Below are positions 42,465-52,256 of a stretch of 64,000 nt of DNA, in pieces (the first letter of the stretch is position 1; each line of letters begins with the position of its first letter). The notes below the pieces were generated by a model. That model ran no database searches, was not told the DNA's origin, and worked only from the letters and a program-made list of their open reading frames with translations. Source of the DNA: Lachnoanaerobaculum sanguinis (GTDB lineage: Bacteria > Bacillota > Clostridia > Lachnospirales > Lachnospiraceae); contig NZ_BTHK01000008.1 in the NCBI RefSeq assembly GCF_033242365.1, positions 1-64,000 of the forward strand, written 5' to 3'. A program made the translations under genes and the position numbers.

Positions 42465-43643
42465 TTATTTTTCCACCCCGAATTTACCGGTAGCAAACTC
42501 ACTCATATCCTCATTTTTCATTGCTTTTTCAAGCAGCCTTGGTAGCATCTGTGGTGCTGCTGCAAAACAAGGAATACCTTGAGCGGCAATTTTTCCTGCC
42601 ATATTTGCATCATAAAAAGGCTTTCCGTCATCAGATATCGCAAGCAGACAGATAACAATTACGCCGTCTTCCTTCATCTGTGTCAGTCTTCTAAGAAGTC
42701 CTGCACGATTTCCGCCTTCTTCAAGATCTGAAATCAAAAAGAAAATAGTCTTTTTAGGGTTCTCTATATATTTAGAGCAATATTTTATAGATTTTTCAAT
42801 ATCTGTTCCGCCACCCAGCGTAAATCCAAAAAGCAAATCAATAGGGTCCTCACATTTTTCACTCAGATCCACTATATTGGTATCAAAAGCCACTACCTTA
42901 GTCTTTATAGCACTCATACTTGCCAGTATGCAGCTCATTATAGATGAATAAATTACCGACTCTCCCATAGAACCGCTCTGGTCAATATCCAAAACAACAG
43001 TATATTTATTGGCTGCCGTTGTAGCACTTCTTTCAAAGAAATAATACTTTTGCGGAATAATCTTCTTTAGCTTTGCATTATAATCCTTGATTCCCTTCCT
43101 TATTGTAGTCTGAAAATCAAGTGCAGATGCTGACGGTATAGGAGAATGCAACTTTCTATTTATACTTGCTGTAACCGCTCTTTTTAAATCCGTTTCAAGT
43201 AATGCATTTATCTGTTCCACTATTTTTCTGATAAATTCTCTTGCATTTTCCTTACTTTGTTTTGGTATCTGATCCTTTAGAGTAAGTATCATACTTGCCA
43301 TTTGCATATCAGGTTCTATATTATTTAGAAGTTCCGGCTCAAATATAAGCTGTTTTAAACCACATCTTTCCATAGCATCAGACTGGATTATCTTTACAAG
43401 ATCCTTATCAAAAAGTGTTCTTACATCTCCAAGCCATCTGCTTATCTGTGGACTTGAAGCACCCCTTCCGGCTCCTCCTCCAAAGCTGAATTTCATATCC
43501 CTATTATAGATGGCATCTAAAGCCATATCCATCATAAGATCTTCCTGACTGAGGGCATTGCCGTCATCCATACTGTCAATTCTTTTTTCAGCCTCGGATC
43601 CAAGTATCAGCCTCCAACGCCTCAGTCTTTCATTTGTATCCAT
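42465..43643 (-). CDS. VWA domain protein (YehP/CoxE-like)
   Basis: 392 aa. The C-terminal half is a von Willebrand A domain with MIDAS motif VVLDIDQSGSMGES near residue 220, then TLGGGTDIEKSI with the conserved Thr and a later acidic ISDLEEGG. The N-terminal half is helical (LSQEDLMMDMALDAIYNRDM). It is the last gene of a five-gene operon with a MoxR AAA+ ATPase; MoxR-VWA pairs act together as chaperone-like complexes on unknown targets. It corresponds to YehP of the E. coli yeh cluster. AGGAG precedes the ATG and the gap from the DUF5682 gene is 9 bases. Confidence 0.87.
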   Translation of the reverse strand: MDTNERLRRWRLILGSEAEKRIDSMDDGNALSQEDLMMDMALDAIYNRDMKFSFGGGAGRGASSPQISRWLGDVRTLFDKDLVKIIQSDAMERCGLKQLIFEPELLNNIEPDMQMASMILTLKDQIPKQSKENAREFIRKIVEQINALLETDLKRAVTASINRKLHSPIPSASALDFQTTIRKGIKDYNAKLKKIIPQKYYFFERSATTAANKYTVVLDIDQSGSMGESVIYSSIMSCILASMSAIKTKVVAFDTNIVDLSEKCEDPIDLLFGFTLGGGTDIEKSIKYCSKYIENPKKTIFFLISDLEEGGNRAGLLRRLTQMKEDGVIVICLLAISDDGKPFYDANMAGKIAAQGIPCFAAAPQMLPRLLEKAMKNEDMSEFATGKFGVEK

Positions 43644-43652
43644 TTATATCTC

Positions 43653-45881
43653 CTAAAAGTCTCCGAAATCAAAGTCTTCAAGTATCTCCGTATCCACTTC
43701 CTTTATCTCAGAGTTGATTATTTCGCTTACCGCCTGTGCATTTAGTCCCCATATTTCACCCAGATTCTCTGCAATCATATCCTTTTCCTTTGCACTGTAT
43801 TCTACAAAGGCTCTCCTTAAAAATACCACAGAGCGTCTAAATTCCTCTTCATCCAAAGTATCCAAGTATTCACTAAGACTCTCCCAGAGTGTAAGCCTGC
43901 CTATAAGAGCATAGTGATTTCTCATAGACAACCCTGCAAACCAATTTGCACCAAGTTCTGCCGGCATACCCATAGAAAGTCGTCTTGAAACCTCCATTCT
44001 AAGAGTAACCTCATCTATCTTACCTGCATCCAGAAGTATTGCTGTGGCAAGTCCTGATATTTTAGTATTCAAATCATCTCTGTTTGAAAGTTCTATAAGC
44101 TTATCAAACCAAAAGCTCTCATCCAAAAAATCCTGCATCATAAAAACACTATGTATTTTTTGAATATCATCTGCCAATGTAGCTGCAGCTATATCATCAC
44201 ATGCCGATTCTCCCACCAGCATAAGAGAAGCTCTGATACAAAGTCTTTTTACAATAGGCACCAAAGGTTCTCTGTCAAGTTTTCTTATATCACCAAATGA
44301 GATCATATTTGAAAGTTTGCTCACAGTATCCGCGATATCACACATAGCTATTGTACCGTTTGCCATTTCATCAAGACTTCTTTTCGCACCCTCTACTATC
44401 TTTGGCAATCCACAGTTAAATGCATCTTCTATAACCTCCGCTATTTCAGATATCTTTGTCGCCTCAGAAAGCTTCTCACCCAACACAAATGCTACAGCAT
44501 CTACGATAGTATCTCCCTTTAAAACACTTTCCACTATCTGTATTTCAGCTTCAGGTGTCCATTGCAGTATCCAGTTCTCTGCCCATGTTGCATTATCCTG
44601 ATTACTTTTCTTGATCTTGGCGAAATCTATTCCAAGTACAACCAGTCTATAGAGGAAAAAAGACCTGTTCAAATCAAGAAAAGCACTTTCCTCTGACTTT
44701 ACTCTTAAGTTCTCTCTTAAATCAAGCTGCAATGGGGTTGCTACAAGTTCTTTATACTTTTCAAGTTTTAACTGTTTAAGTTTTAAAGTAAAATCACTCT
44801 GTATGGAAGTCTGCATAGCATCCTGAGGAACACTGCCTATCTTTTTGCCTATATCGGTTTCGGCAAAGCCCATTGCCATCTCACCGAAGCTTCCACCACC
44901 CATACAGGTAATACTTGCATCCTTTAAATCTTCAAGTGTAGGAACAGAGCCACCACGAATAATAGCCAGCTCTCTTGCAAGCCTTGTCGCCTCTATTACC
45001 TGAGCGGATGAAACGATTCCGCCATGCTCTCTCATATACTTTGCCAAACTGCTCAGATACTTTCTTTCATGATAAGTAATATCTCCACTTAAAAATCCCT
45101 GCCAAAGTAACTCATAATATGCCGGTGCCGCATTTCCCGCACCATAACCGGTTCTTTTACTAAGTCTGTAGTATGAATATGGCATCAATGTGATATTGGA
45201 TTCTCTTCTTTCTAATCCCTTATATTCCTTATCGGACATTTCACCCTCAAGGTTTTCAATAGCTGATGTATGAAAGGCACCTGTTATAGCTACTATCTTT
45301 TCCGAATCAAATCCCTTTTTTATATATTCATTTATCTTTCTTTTCATAAAGCTTTCACGAATTATATCTCTTGCAAAAGATTTTTCATCTGATTTCGTAT
45401 CTTTTCTAAGGCTTTCACCAAACAAAGCACTGCCCGCTCTGTAGGCATCCATATTCTCACTCTGCTCTAAGTTTCTCTCCCAAAAGCCTTCCATATCCAC
45501 ATCTGATTTATTCTTTTCAGGTTCTTTAGAAATCGTCTCTTCATCTTTAGTATCATCATCTGTTCTTCCAAATCCCAGCATTATATCGGATTCCAAATCA
45601 AAAAAATGACATTCCTTATTATTTTCCCTTGCCCAAAGAATGGCCTGATACTCAGGCGAATATTCTGCAAAAGGATAGAGTATGGTATCAATAGGTGCTT
45701 CCTTTGTATATGCCATAATAGCAAACGGAGGAACAAGTTTTTTTGAAACAATATCATCTATTAAAAAGTCAAAATCCGCCGGCCCCTCTATAAGCACCAA
45801 ATCAGGCTTTATTTTATCCAGAAACTGCCTTACAAAATAAGCTCCGGCAGGTGAAAAATGTCTAATTCCAAAAGTTTTCAT
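43653..45881 (-). CDS. DUF5682 family protein (YehM-like)
   Basis: 742 aa. The N-terminus is the DUF5682 start: GIRHFSPAGAYFVRQFLDKI and KPDLVLIEGPADFDFLI, followed by FAIMAYTKEAP and later ITGAFHTSAI (~residue 210). These conserved H, E and H positions resemble the TIKI/EreA/ChaN-like fold, suggesting a possible metal-dependent hydrolase; this is an inference. The remaining two thirds are helical with no recognised domain. AGGAGG overlaps the stop of the upstream ATPase gene, so translation is coupled. It corresponds to YehM. Confidence 0.82.
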   Translation of the reverse strand: MKTFGIRHFSPAGAYFVRQFLDKIKPDLVLIEGPADFDFLIDDIVSKKLVPPFAIMAYTKEAPIDTILYPFAEYSPEYQAILWARENNKECHFFDLESDIMLGFGRTDDDTKDEETISKEPEKNKSDVDMEGFWERNLEQSENMDAYRAGSALFGESLRKDTKSDEKSFARDIIRESFMKRKINEYIKKGFDSEKIVAITGAFHTSAIENLEGEMSDKEYKGLERRESNITLMPYSYYRLSKRTGYGAGNAAPAYYELLWQGFLSGDITYHERKYLSSLAKYMREHGGIVSSAQVIEATRLARELAIIRGGSVPTLEDLKDASITCMGGGSFGEMAMGFAETDIGKKIGSVPQDAMQTSIQSDFTLKLKQLKLEKYKELVATPLQLDLRENLRVKSEESAFLDLNRSFFLYRLVVLGIDFAKIKKSNQDNATWAENWILQWTPEAEIQIVESVLKGDTIVDAVAFVLGEKLSEATKISEIAEVIEDAFNCGLPKIVEGAKRSLDEMANGTIAMCDIADTVSKLSNMISFGDIRKLDREPLVPIVKRLCIRASLMLVGESACDDIAAATLADDIQKIHSVFMMQDFLDESFWFDKLIELSNRDDLNTKISGLATAILLDAGKIDEVTLRMEVSRRLSMGMPAELGANWFAGLSMRNHYALIGRLTLWESLSEYLDTLDEEEFRRSVVFLRRAFVEYSAKEKDMIAENLGEIWGLNAQAVSEIINSEIKEVDTEILEDFDFGDF

Positions 45882-45890
45882 GGCTGCCTC

Positions 45891-46976
45891 CTAGCCATTG
45901 AGCATCCTACACTCATTGTAGAGTCCGATCCACTCTTTTCCACGCTTTTTCATTATATTTTCAAGGTACTCTTCCCAAACCTTTGAGTCCTTAGAATCCT
46001 CTTTTACTATTGCACCCTGAAGTCCGGCTGCAAGGTCCGCATCACTTATCTCTCCGTTTCCAAAGCTGCCTGCCAAAGACATACTGTTTGTAAGTAAGGA
46101 TATAGCCTCTGCAGTGGAAAGTACATTTGCTGTAGATTTTATCTTTTGCTTTCCGTCAAGTGTCTCACCCTGTCTGAGTTCTCTGAATATTGTACAAACC
46201 TTTTTTATTACCTCAGCCTCAGGCACCTTTGAAAGCAATGCCATACCCTCTGAAAGCTTCTCTATTCTGGTCTTTACTATATCCATCTCCTCTTCAAGAG
46301 TATTTGGACTTGGAAGCACCACTATATTAAATCTTCTCTTTAGAGCGGCACTCATATCATTTACACCACGGTCTCTGGTATTAGCTGTAGCTATTATGGA
46401 AAATCCCTTCTTAGCCGCACTGTCCTTACCAAGCTCAGGAATAGAAATTCTCTTTTCAGAAAGAATTGAAATAAGGGCATCCTGTACTTCGGAAGCACAA
46501 CGAGAAATCTCTTCAAATCTGGCAATCTTTCCCTCTTCCATAGCCTCAAAAACAGGACTCTTTATAATTGCCTTATCACTTGGGCCTTCTGCAATAAGCA
46601 TTGCATAATTCCATGAATATCTTATCTGCTCCTCTGTAGTTCCTGCAGTTCCCTGTATAACACAGGTTGAGTTACCGTTTATAGCAGCACATAGATGTTC
46701 TGAAAGCCATGACTTTGCAGTACCCGGCTCACCTATCAAAAGAAGCGCTCTGTCTGTTACCAAAGTAGCTATTGCTATTTCAACTATTCTTTTATTTCCT
46801 ATATACTTAGGCATTATTTTCACACCATTGCACTCACCGCCCATAATATAAGTAAGTACAGACTTTGGTGACATCTTCCACCCGGTAGGAATCGGATTTT
46901 TTTCAGCCGCAATAAGTGCATCTATTTCTTTTTGGAACATGACCTCCGCAGGAAGTCTTTGTAATTCTTCGCTCAT
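45891..46976 (-). CDS. MoxR-type AAA+ ATPase (YehL-like)
   Basis: 361 aa. Walker A LIGEPGTAKSWLSEHL near residue 80, Walker B region ARFEEISRC (E-E in place of the usual D-E), sensor 1 IIATANTRDRGVND and arginine finger region ALKRRFNIVVLP are all present. It belongs to the MoxR branch that partners VWA proteins. I chose the ATG of SEELQRLPAEV with AAAGGTG before it; a GTG three codons earlier is possible. It sits 12 bases after the HEAT-like gene. Likely the motor of the five-gene system. Confidence 0.87.
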   Translation of the reverse strand: MSEELQRLPAEVMFQKEIDALIAAEKNPIPTGWKMSPKSVLTYIMGGECNGVKIMPKYIGNKRIVEIAIATLVTDRALLLIGEPGTAKSWLSEHLCAAINGNSTCVIQGTAGTTEEQIRYSWNYAMLIAEGPSDKAIIKSPVFEAMEEGKIARFEEISRCASEVQDALISILSEKRISIPELGKDSAAKKGFSIIATANTRDRGVNDMSAALKRRFNIVVLPSPNTLEEEMDIVKTRIEKLSEGMALLSKVPEAEVIKKVCTIFRELRQGETLDGKQKIKSTANVLSTAEAISLLTNSMSLAGSFGNGEISDADLAAGLQGAIVKEDSKDSKVWEEYLENIMKKRGKEWIGLYNECRMLNG

Positions 46977-46988
46977 ATCTATCACCTT

Positions 46989-47822
46989 TTATTTCTTCTT
47001 TACTTCTACAGTTTTCAAAAATTCAACCGCCTTCGGATTCTTAAATGTCTTTAAAGTCTCTATAGCATCAGTTTTACTTGCTTTGTCAGCTGTTGTTGCA
47101 AGTTCTATCAAAAAGTCTATATTATCTTCACTATACTTCAAAGACCTTATAGCCCTTTTTCTTATATCTTTTCTTGCTTCGCCGTTTATAACAGACAAAT
47201 AAAAATCATTTTCTTCTTCTTTTGCAAGGTCCGCGATAATATCAAATCTTAGATACATTTCACTTTTTCCCATAGGGTCAAAGCCTTTTTTTAACGGCTC
47301 TATCATCATCTTGCCATATTCCATGATCCATCTTCCGATCATAAATGAGATCTCACTGTATCCGTCTCCCAGTCCGTCAATAAACTTCGGCAATATTCTA
47401 TAGTCTAAGAAGATATCAGGGTTTTCTTTTCTGGCTTCAACCAATATATCCCATCTACCGCTTCCTGTTGTAGTAAGTGCAGTTATAATAGGCTCAAGCA
47501 TCTTATAAGAATAATTTCCATTGACCCTTCCACAGCTTTTTTCAATATCTGAAAGCTCACTGCTTTCATATGTTCCGGCTTGAGTTTCAAGTACCGCATC
47601 CACAAGTGCAAGCAGATCCAAAGTCTTCTCACCGGGATTATCACATACAAACAGCTCCTCTGCCTGCTTTTTGATCTGGGCAAACACAGGTGCCGCCTTT
47701 GAAAGTGCTTCCATATCGTCTACACATTTTTTCAGTCTGAAGTCTTCCTTTATAAGAGAGCTGCCTGTTATTATGCTATTTCTTAATTGTGCCTGTAATT
47801 TATATAAAATATCCAAATTCAT
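46989..47822 (-). CDS. Helical (HEAT-like) repeat protein in the yeh-type operon
   Basis: 277 aa, entirely helical. The C-terminal half has repeated helix pairs (EARKDIRKRAIRSLKYSEDN, IDFLIELATTADKASKTDAI, ETLKTFKNPKAVEFLKTVEV) with the spacing of HEAT repeats. The start is the ATG of NLDILYKLQAQLRNS with GGGAGG before it. It sits between the SWIM and AAA+ genes, 11 and 12 bases from each. The basic four-gene yehLMPQ layout lacks this gene; actinobacterial versions carry a DUF5691 protein in the same position, of which this may be the counterpart. Not recognised with certainty. Confidence 0.7.
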   Translation of the reverse strand: MNLDILYKLQAQLRNSIITGSSLIKEDFRLKKCVDDMEALSKAAPVFAQIKKQAEELFVCDNPGEKTLDLLALVDAVLETQAGTYESSELSDIEKSCGRVNGNYSYKMLEPIITALTTTGSGRWDILVEARKENPDIFLDYRILPKFIDGLGDGYSEISFMIGRWIMEYGKMMIEPLKKGFDPMGKSEMYLRFDIIADLAKEEENDFYLSVINGEARKDIRKRAIRSLKYSEDNIDFLIELATTADKASKTDAIETLKTFKNPKAVEFLKTVEVKKK

Positions 47823-47833
47823 AATAACCTCCC

Positions 47834-49375
47834 TTAATATGCCAATCTGAGTATTTCGTTTTCCGTGATAATACTTCTTGGCTCTACACAAATCTGCTTC
47901 AACCTTGAGTCATAATGTGCCAATCCGAATAACACCTGATTTTTAAGATAGTCTTTACTTGGAAGTCCGAATATTGCGTCCATAGCTGTTTTATCCTTAG
48001 TCATAGCCATTAGTAAGATCTGCTTTCCTTCTTTATCCTCTGCTACAACATCACTACCGTTTGTACCTATCTTTGCAAACTCAAAAAGTACTCCATAAGC
48101 ATTATCGGATAAAGTAGCTTTCAATATGTTTTTAGCAGGCTTTAAAAACTCTGTTATATTCTTCTTTGCAAAGCTTCTTATCTTTTTTATATCATCTATA
48201 TCCAAATCCTCATCTCTACTGCTCTCATAACGTATTCTTCTGTTTTCTCCCTCATTAGCAGGATAGAAATAAAGCTTTTCAATGAACTTTTTACCAAAGA
48301 AGCTGTCATCTCTTTGAATATACTTTTTAGCCTTTAGAGGGCAATAATTGGCTGTATAATTTATATCTCCGGTATCAAGATCTATCCAATAGCCCTTATC
48401 TGTATATTCTTCCTTTACATCATCATATTCTGACATAAAGCTTAACTCTGCGATTGATACATTTTCCTTTTTAAGACCTGTTTCACCAAGTTCTTCAAGC
48501 TTCCAGACTCCGCCAAGTGCCTCATATAGTATATTATCATCAGGGTCGGTAGAATCACTTTCAAGCTTTTTATTAAGGTAATCCCTTGCTCTCTTTTCGA
48601 TATATCTAAGCTTTGTGAGCTCCTTTACCGCTAAAGATAACAAATACTCCTCAACATAGTCATTTGGATAATCGTTTCTTAACTCATCTATATAGCTCTT
48701 AGGATAATCATTTATTATTTCTTCTATAAACAAATCATTTTTTATCGTTCTTAGAGATTTTAAAAATCTTTTAAATATTATCTGTACTCCCGGCAAATAG
48801 TAATCTCCCAACTGTTTTGCCAGTTCATCATATTTTTTATCAAATGCTTTATCCACGCAAGCTGCCACACCTGAACCGGTTATTTGACTCATAACATCTT
48901 TTAACAGATCCAAGCCCTCAATCTGCTTCTTTATCTTCTTTGTTTTAGCCGCTTTTGAGGCTGCACTTGTTTTTTTCGGCTTGTCAGGATTTTTCTCCTT
49001 TTCAATTTCCTTCTCGGCCTTTTTCTTTTCTCTTGCCTCTATCTTTTCTCTCTTATCCAAAATATCCTGAGGAATCTCAGCCGTTTCAAAGCTCTTGCCC
49101 TCTTTCATCTCAAACATCAAGCCTATAGCATGTTTGCATGGAAACTGTCTACTTGGGCAAGAACATCGAAATACCGGTTCACCCTCTTTTTCAAAGTCTA
49201 TGGAAACATTATAATTGCTCTTTCCACTTCCTTTGCACTCACCAAAATAAAGACTGTCATCAGCCGACTTCATTCTTTTTACAAAACTGTTTCCTGATGA
49301 CAGCTTTCTGCCGTTTGAAACCGCATTCGCATTAGGTGCTATAGAAACTATAGCCTGCTCATCAAAAGTTCTCAT
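47834..49375 (-). CDS. SWIM zinc-finger protein (YehQ-like)
   Basis: 513 aa. The SWIM motif C-x-C-x(n)-C-x-H is in FRCSCPSRQFPCKHAIGLMF near residues 76-95. It is followed by a Lys/Glu-rich charged linker (~105-160) and a long helical C-terminal region. SWIM domains bind DNA or proteins. First gene of the five-gene operon, with its own ribosome binding site AAAGGAT. It corresponds to YehQ. No function has been demonstrated for the family. Confidence 0.85.
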   Translation of the reverse strand: MRTFDEQAIVSIAPNANAVSNGRKLSSGNSFVKRMKSADDSLYFGECKGSGKSNYNVSIDFEKEGEPVFRCSCPSRQFPCKHAIGLMFEMKEGKSFETAEIPQDILDKREKIEAREKKKAEKEIEKEKNPDKPKKTSAASKAAKTKKIKKQIEGLDLLKDVMSQITGSGVAACVDKAFDKKYDELAKQLGDYYLPGVQIIFKRFLKSLRTIKNDLFIEEIINDYPKSYIDELRNDYPNDYVEEYLLSLAVKELTKLRYIEKRARDYLNKKLESDSTDPDDNILYEALGGVWKLEELGETGLKKENVSIAELSFMSEYDDVKEEYTDKGYWIDLDTGDINYTANYCPLKAKKYIQRDDSFFGKKFIEKLYFYPANEGENRRIRYESSRDEDLDIDDIKKIRSFAKKNITEFLKPAKNILKATLSDNAYGVLFEFAKIGTNGSDVVAEDKEGKQILLMAMTKDKTAMDAIFGLPSKDYLKNQVLFGLAHYDSRLKQICVEPRSIITENEILRLAY

Positions 49376-49421
49376 ATTCTATCCTTTCCGATATCTTTTG
49401 GATATATTATATCACAAATTT

Positions 49422-50666
49422 TTAACTGTTATATTTTTGCATAGAGTCCATTACTTCCCTCATTCGCTCTATATAATCATATACTTTTACATTATTTTGC
49501 ATGTCCTTTATTTCATCAAAATTAAGATTATAATACATGCTCATTTCCTGCCATTTACTTTCGACTTTCTCTTTTACCATATCTTTTTCTACAGAGAAAA
49601 TATCTGAAAAACTAAGCTGTCTTCCATCTTCCTCTCTCAAATGGTAAAGCCCTGTACCAACAAGTCTTACCTCGCCTTTAGGTATATTCTTTAAAAGATT
49701 GCTCGCATTTTCATATATGGTATAGGCATCACTTGTACTTGCACTTATAAGCATGGATCTTGTTATACTCTTCATATTGGAATAAGTGATTTTAAGGGAA
49801 ACTCCTTCCCCGTAAAGTCCAAGTCTTTTTGCCCTCCCTGCCACACGAAAAGACAATATAAAAAGCACATCATACAAAAGTTTAAAGCTTGATACATCCT
49901 TTTGAAATGTAAACTCCTTACTGATAGACTTTGTATCCTCTTCCCTATAAGGTATTACCTTTCTGTCGTCATAACCGAAAGCCAAATCAACAAGATATTC
50001 ACCCTGCTTTCCCATAAACATTTTCACTTCATTACTTTTATTTTGTAAATCTCTTACTGTATCAACACCGTATAAATGAAGCCTTTTGGCAGTTTTTTCT
50101 CCTACTGTATATAATGATTTTACATTTCTATCAAGTACCAATGTTACAAAATCTTCTCTTGTCCTTATTTCAAAATATCCGTCAGGCTTTTTCTCTTCAC
50201 TTGCAGTCTTTGCTGCGGTCTTTGAATACGCCAAACCTACAGAACAGGTAAGAGATAGCTCCTCTCTTACCCTTTTTTTGATCTCAAATCCGATTTTTCC
50301 TGCTTCCTCCCATGAATCCACCTTTTCCGTAAGATCAAGATAGCCCTCATCAAGCGCAATATACTCCGTTACATCGGTATAACTTTCCAGTATCTTATGC
50401 AACCGCTCCGATACTTTTTTGTATTTCTCAAAATTCGGATGCCTAAATATTCCTTTAGGACAACGATTAAACGCCTCTTTAATATTCATCCCTGAACGAA
50501 TACCGTATTTTCTGGCTTCATAATTACAGGTCGATACAACTCCTCTTTCATTAGGCATTGAACCTATGATAAGCGGCTTACCTATTAGAGTTTTATCATC
50601 TCTCATCTCCACTGAAGCATAAAAGGCATCCATATCCACATGAATAATTATTTGACCTTCAGACAT
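49422..50666 (-). CDS. dinB: DNA polymerase IV (Y-family, DinB)
   Basis: 414 aa. Catalytic residues: Asp in HVDMDAFYASVE near residue 11 and Asp-Glu in ALDEGYLDLT near residue 105 (family consensus S-x-DEAYLD; Gly replaces Ala here). The steric-gate Tyr/Phe is in the first motif. SCSVGLAYSKTAAKTASEEKKP, HhH motifs and a little-finger domain follow. It copies damaged DNA with low fidelity. AGGAT lies before the ATG at 50664-50666, and the reading frame starts five bases past the stop of the lipoprotein gene, so the two form an operon. There is no beta-clamp motif that I can assign with confidence. Confidence 0.93.
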   Translation of the reverse strand: MSEGQIIIHVDMDAFYASVEMRDDKTLIGKPLIIGSMPNERGVVSTCNYEARKYGIRSGMNIKEAFNRCPKGIFRHPNFEKYKKVSERLHKILESYTDVTEYIALDEGYLDLTEKVDSWEEAGKIGFEIKKRVREELSLTCSVGLAYSKTAAKTASEEKKPDGYFEIRTREDFVTLVLDRNVKSLYTVGEKTAKRLHLYGVDTVRDLQNKSNEVKMFMGKQGEYLVDLAFGYDDRKVIPYREEDTKSISKEFTFQKDVSSFKLLYDVLFILSFRVAGRAKRLGLYGEGVSLKITYSNMKSITRSMLISASTSDAYTIYENASNLLKNIPKGEVRLVGTGLYHLREEDGRQLSFSDIFSVEKDMVKEKVESKWQEMSMYYNLNFDEIKDMQNNVKVYDYIERMREVMDSMQKYNS

Positions 50667-50670
50667 ATCA

Positions 50671-52116
50671 TTATCCTGCAAAGATTGTACCTTCAAACAC
50701 ATCTTCTATGTTCTTTCCCTCTATACTGAAACCGTATTCAGAAGCTTTTCCCATAGGTATACGAATAAGACTGCCATCCGAAGTTGTATAATCGGTAAAA
50801 CTCTCCTTATCTGTACCTACCGGAACCAATACACTGCCGATAGGAATATCATAATCCCCAACTTCCTTACCGTTTATACCGTCCAATTTCTTAGCTTTTA
50901 TAGAAATTTTAGTTGTCAATTGTATAGGAGTTGCAATTGTATAGTAGTTTTCCAAAATCTTCGGCATTCCTTTATTTCCAACAGTATATCTTCCCTCTAT
51001 ACCCAAGGTACTTATAGTATAAATTCTGTCTCCAAGATAAAATTCATCCGGATTTAAAAGAGAAGTATCTGCAAAACTTTCAGAAATTTCAAGTTTTTCT
51101 GATTTATTATTCAAATCAATGATTGATATACTGTTGTAATCATTGTCATACTGCAATTCAATATAGAGATAGGCATTATCTCCCTTTTTCACCACACTTG
51201 CCTTGGAAATACCATAGCTTGCATCTTCCTCATATGTGCTTTTTTCACCGTCAATTGTTACATCTATCTTCTGTAACATAAGATACTCGTCAATATCCTG
51301 TTCTATCTTAACAGTTCTAATTTTACCGTCAAGATCTATCTTTACCTCTTTATCTATTGGTATTTCAAAAGCGTAATCCTTTGGCAAGCTAAGTATCTCT
51401 TCATTAAAAAACTCACCATATACTGCAAACTCCAAAGGTAAGGAAACTATCCTTTCTGTATATTCATCCTTTGCAGTCATATAAATCATCATACCGGCAC
51501 TACTTAGTGTCCACGCCAGATTGGCCTTATCATTTGCTCCCAAATTAAAAGCATCGGGATTTGTCAGAACAGTCTTTAGCTTCTCACTAAATCCCTCTAT
51601 ATCTTCTCCATATTCATCTGCAAGATAATTATCCTTTTCAATCCTATCATATAGACCTGTGGGATCCTTTAATACATCCTCTATCTTAAGCTCCTTGCCT
51701 GTATTTGAGTCTATATTTACTCCTCTAAGCAGTTCTTTTGTATCAGTACTTCCATTCATTACGGTAGTAGCCAGCAATGCACTGAAAACACTTGTATCGG
51801 TTCGAGTCAGATTAATCCTTGGATAATATCCGCCCACCCAATCATTATTTATTTTGTTTACAATGTCATTTAACTTTTCATTTCCCTCTACACTAAGTTG
51901 AGGTATTGTATTTCCATCACCCGCTATTTTGTTATATACATGTGCCTTTAGCATTTCCACGTCATTTTGTACTTTTGTTTCAGTTTCCTGAACGCTTTCT
52001 TTCGCAGAACTTTCAGCCACTGTACTTTCATTTGTATTAATTGTTATTGAAATCTTCTTTCCGCATCCTGCCAATAAAAAAATTGCAGGAATCAAATATA
52101 TAAAACTCTTTTTCAT
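50671..52116 (-). CDS. Putative lipoprotein with DUF3298-like region
   Basis: 481 aa. Signal peptide and lipobox IFLLAGC, with the lipid-carrying Cys at residue ~18. A Ser/Glu/Thr-rich spacer follows. The region ~60-270 (YPRINLTRTDTSVFSALLAT followed by VNIDSNTGKELKIEDVLKD) resembles DUF4163/DUF3298 modules found in secreted Firmicutes proteins. The C-terminal half is beta-rich and unassigned. It is anchored outside the membrane. AGGAGG lies before the ATG. It precedes dinB by a few bases, but a functional link is not evident. Confidence 0.75.
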   Translation of the reverse strand: MKKSFIYLIPAIFLLAGCGKKISITINTNESTVAESSAKESVQETETKVQNDVEMLKAHVYNKIAGDGNTIPQLSVEGNEKLNDIVNKINNDWVGGYYPRINLTRTDTSVFSALLATTVMNGSTDTKELLRGVNIDSNTGKELKIEDVLKDPTGLYDRIEKDNYLADEYGEDIEGFSEKLKTVLTNPDAFNLGANDKANLAWTLSSAGMMIYMTAKDEYTERIVSLPLEFAVYGEFFNEEILSLPKDYAFEIPIDKEVKIDLDGKIRTVKIEQDIDEYLMLQKIDVTIDGEKSTYEEDASYGISKASVVKKGDNAYLYIELQYDNDYNSISIIDLNNKSEKLEISESFADTSLLNPDEFYLGDRIYTISTLGIEGRYTVGNKGMPKILENYYTIATPIQLTTKISIKAKKLDGINGKEVGDYDIPIGSVLVPVGTDKESFTDYTTSDGSLIRIPMGKASEYGFSIEGKNIEDVFEGTIFAG

Positions 52117-52189
52117 AAAGTCCTCCTTTTATCCTATACTATCACAAAATAATTGTACCACCAATAAAGATAGTCTTAAAATAGCAAAG

Positions 52190-52218
52190 TTGACACCCTA
52201 TAAAATAGGGTATATAAT
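52190..52218 (+). promoter_or_regulatory. Autoregulated toxin-antitoxin promoter
   Basis: TTGACA (52190-52195), 17-bp spacer and TATAAT (52213-52218) is a near-consensus promoter. The spacer contains the perfect palindrome CCCTAT-AAA-ATAGGG (52196-52210), so a bound regulator would cover both boxes. It drives the truncated toxin and the antitoxin. Confidence 0.85.
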
Positions 52219-52256
52219 ATATTTATTAAATCTGAAAGGTAAGAGTATGTTACACT

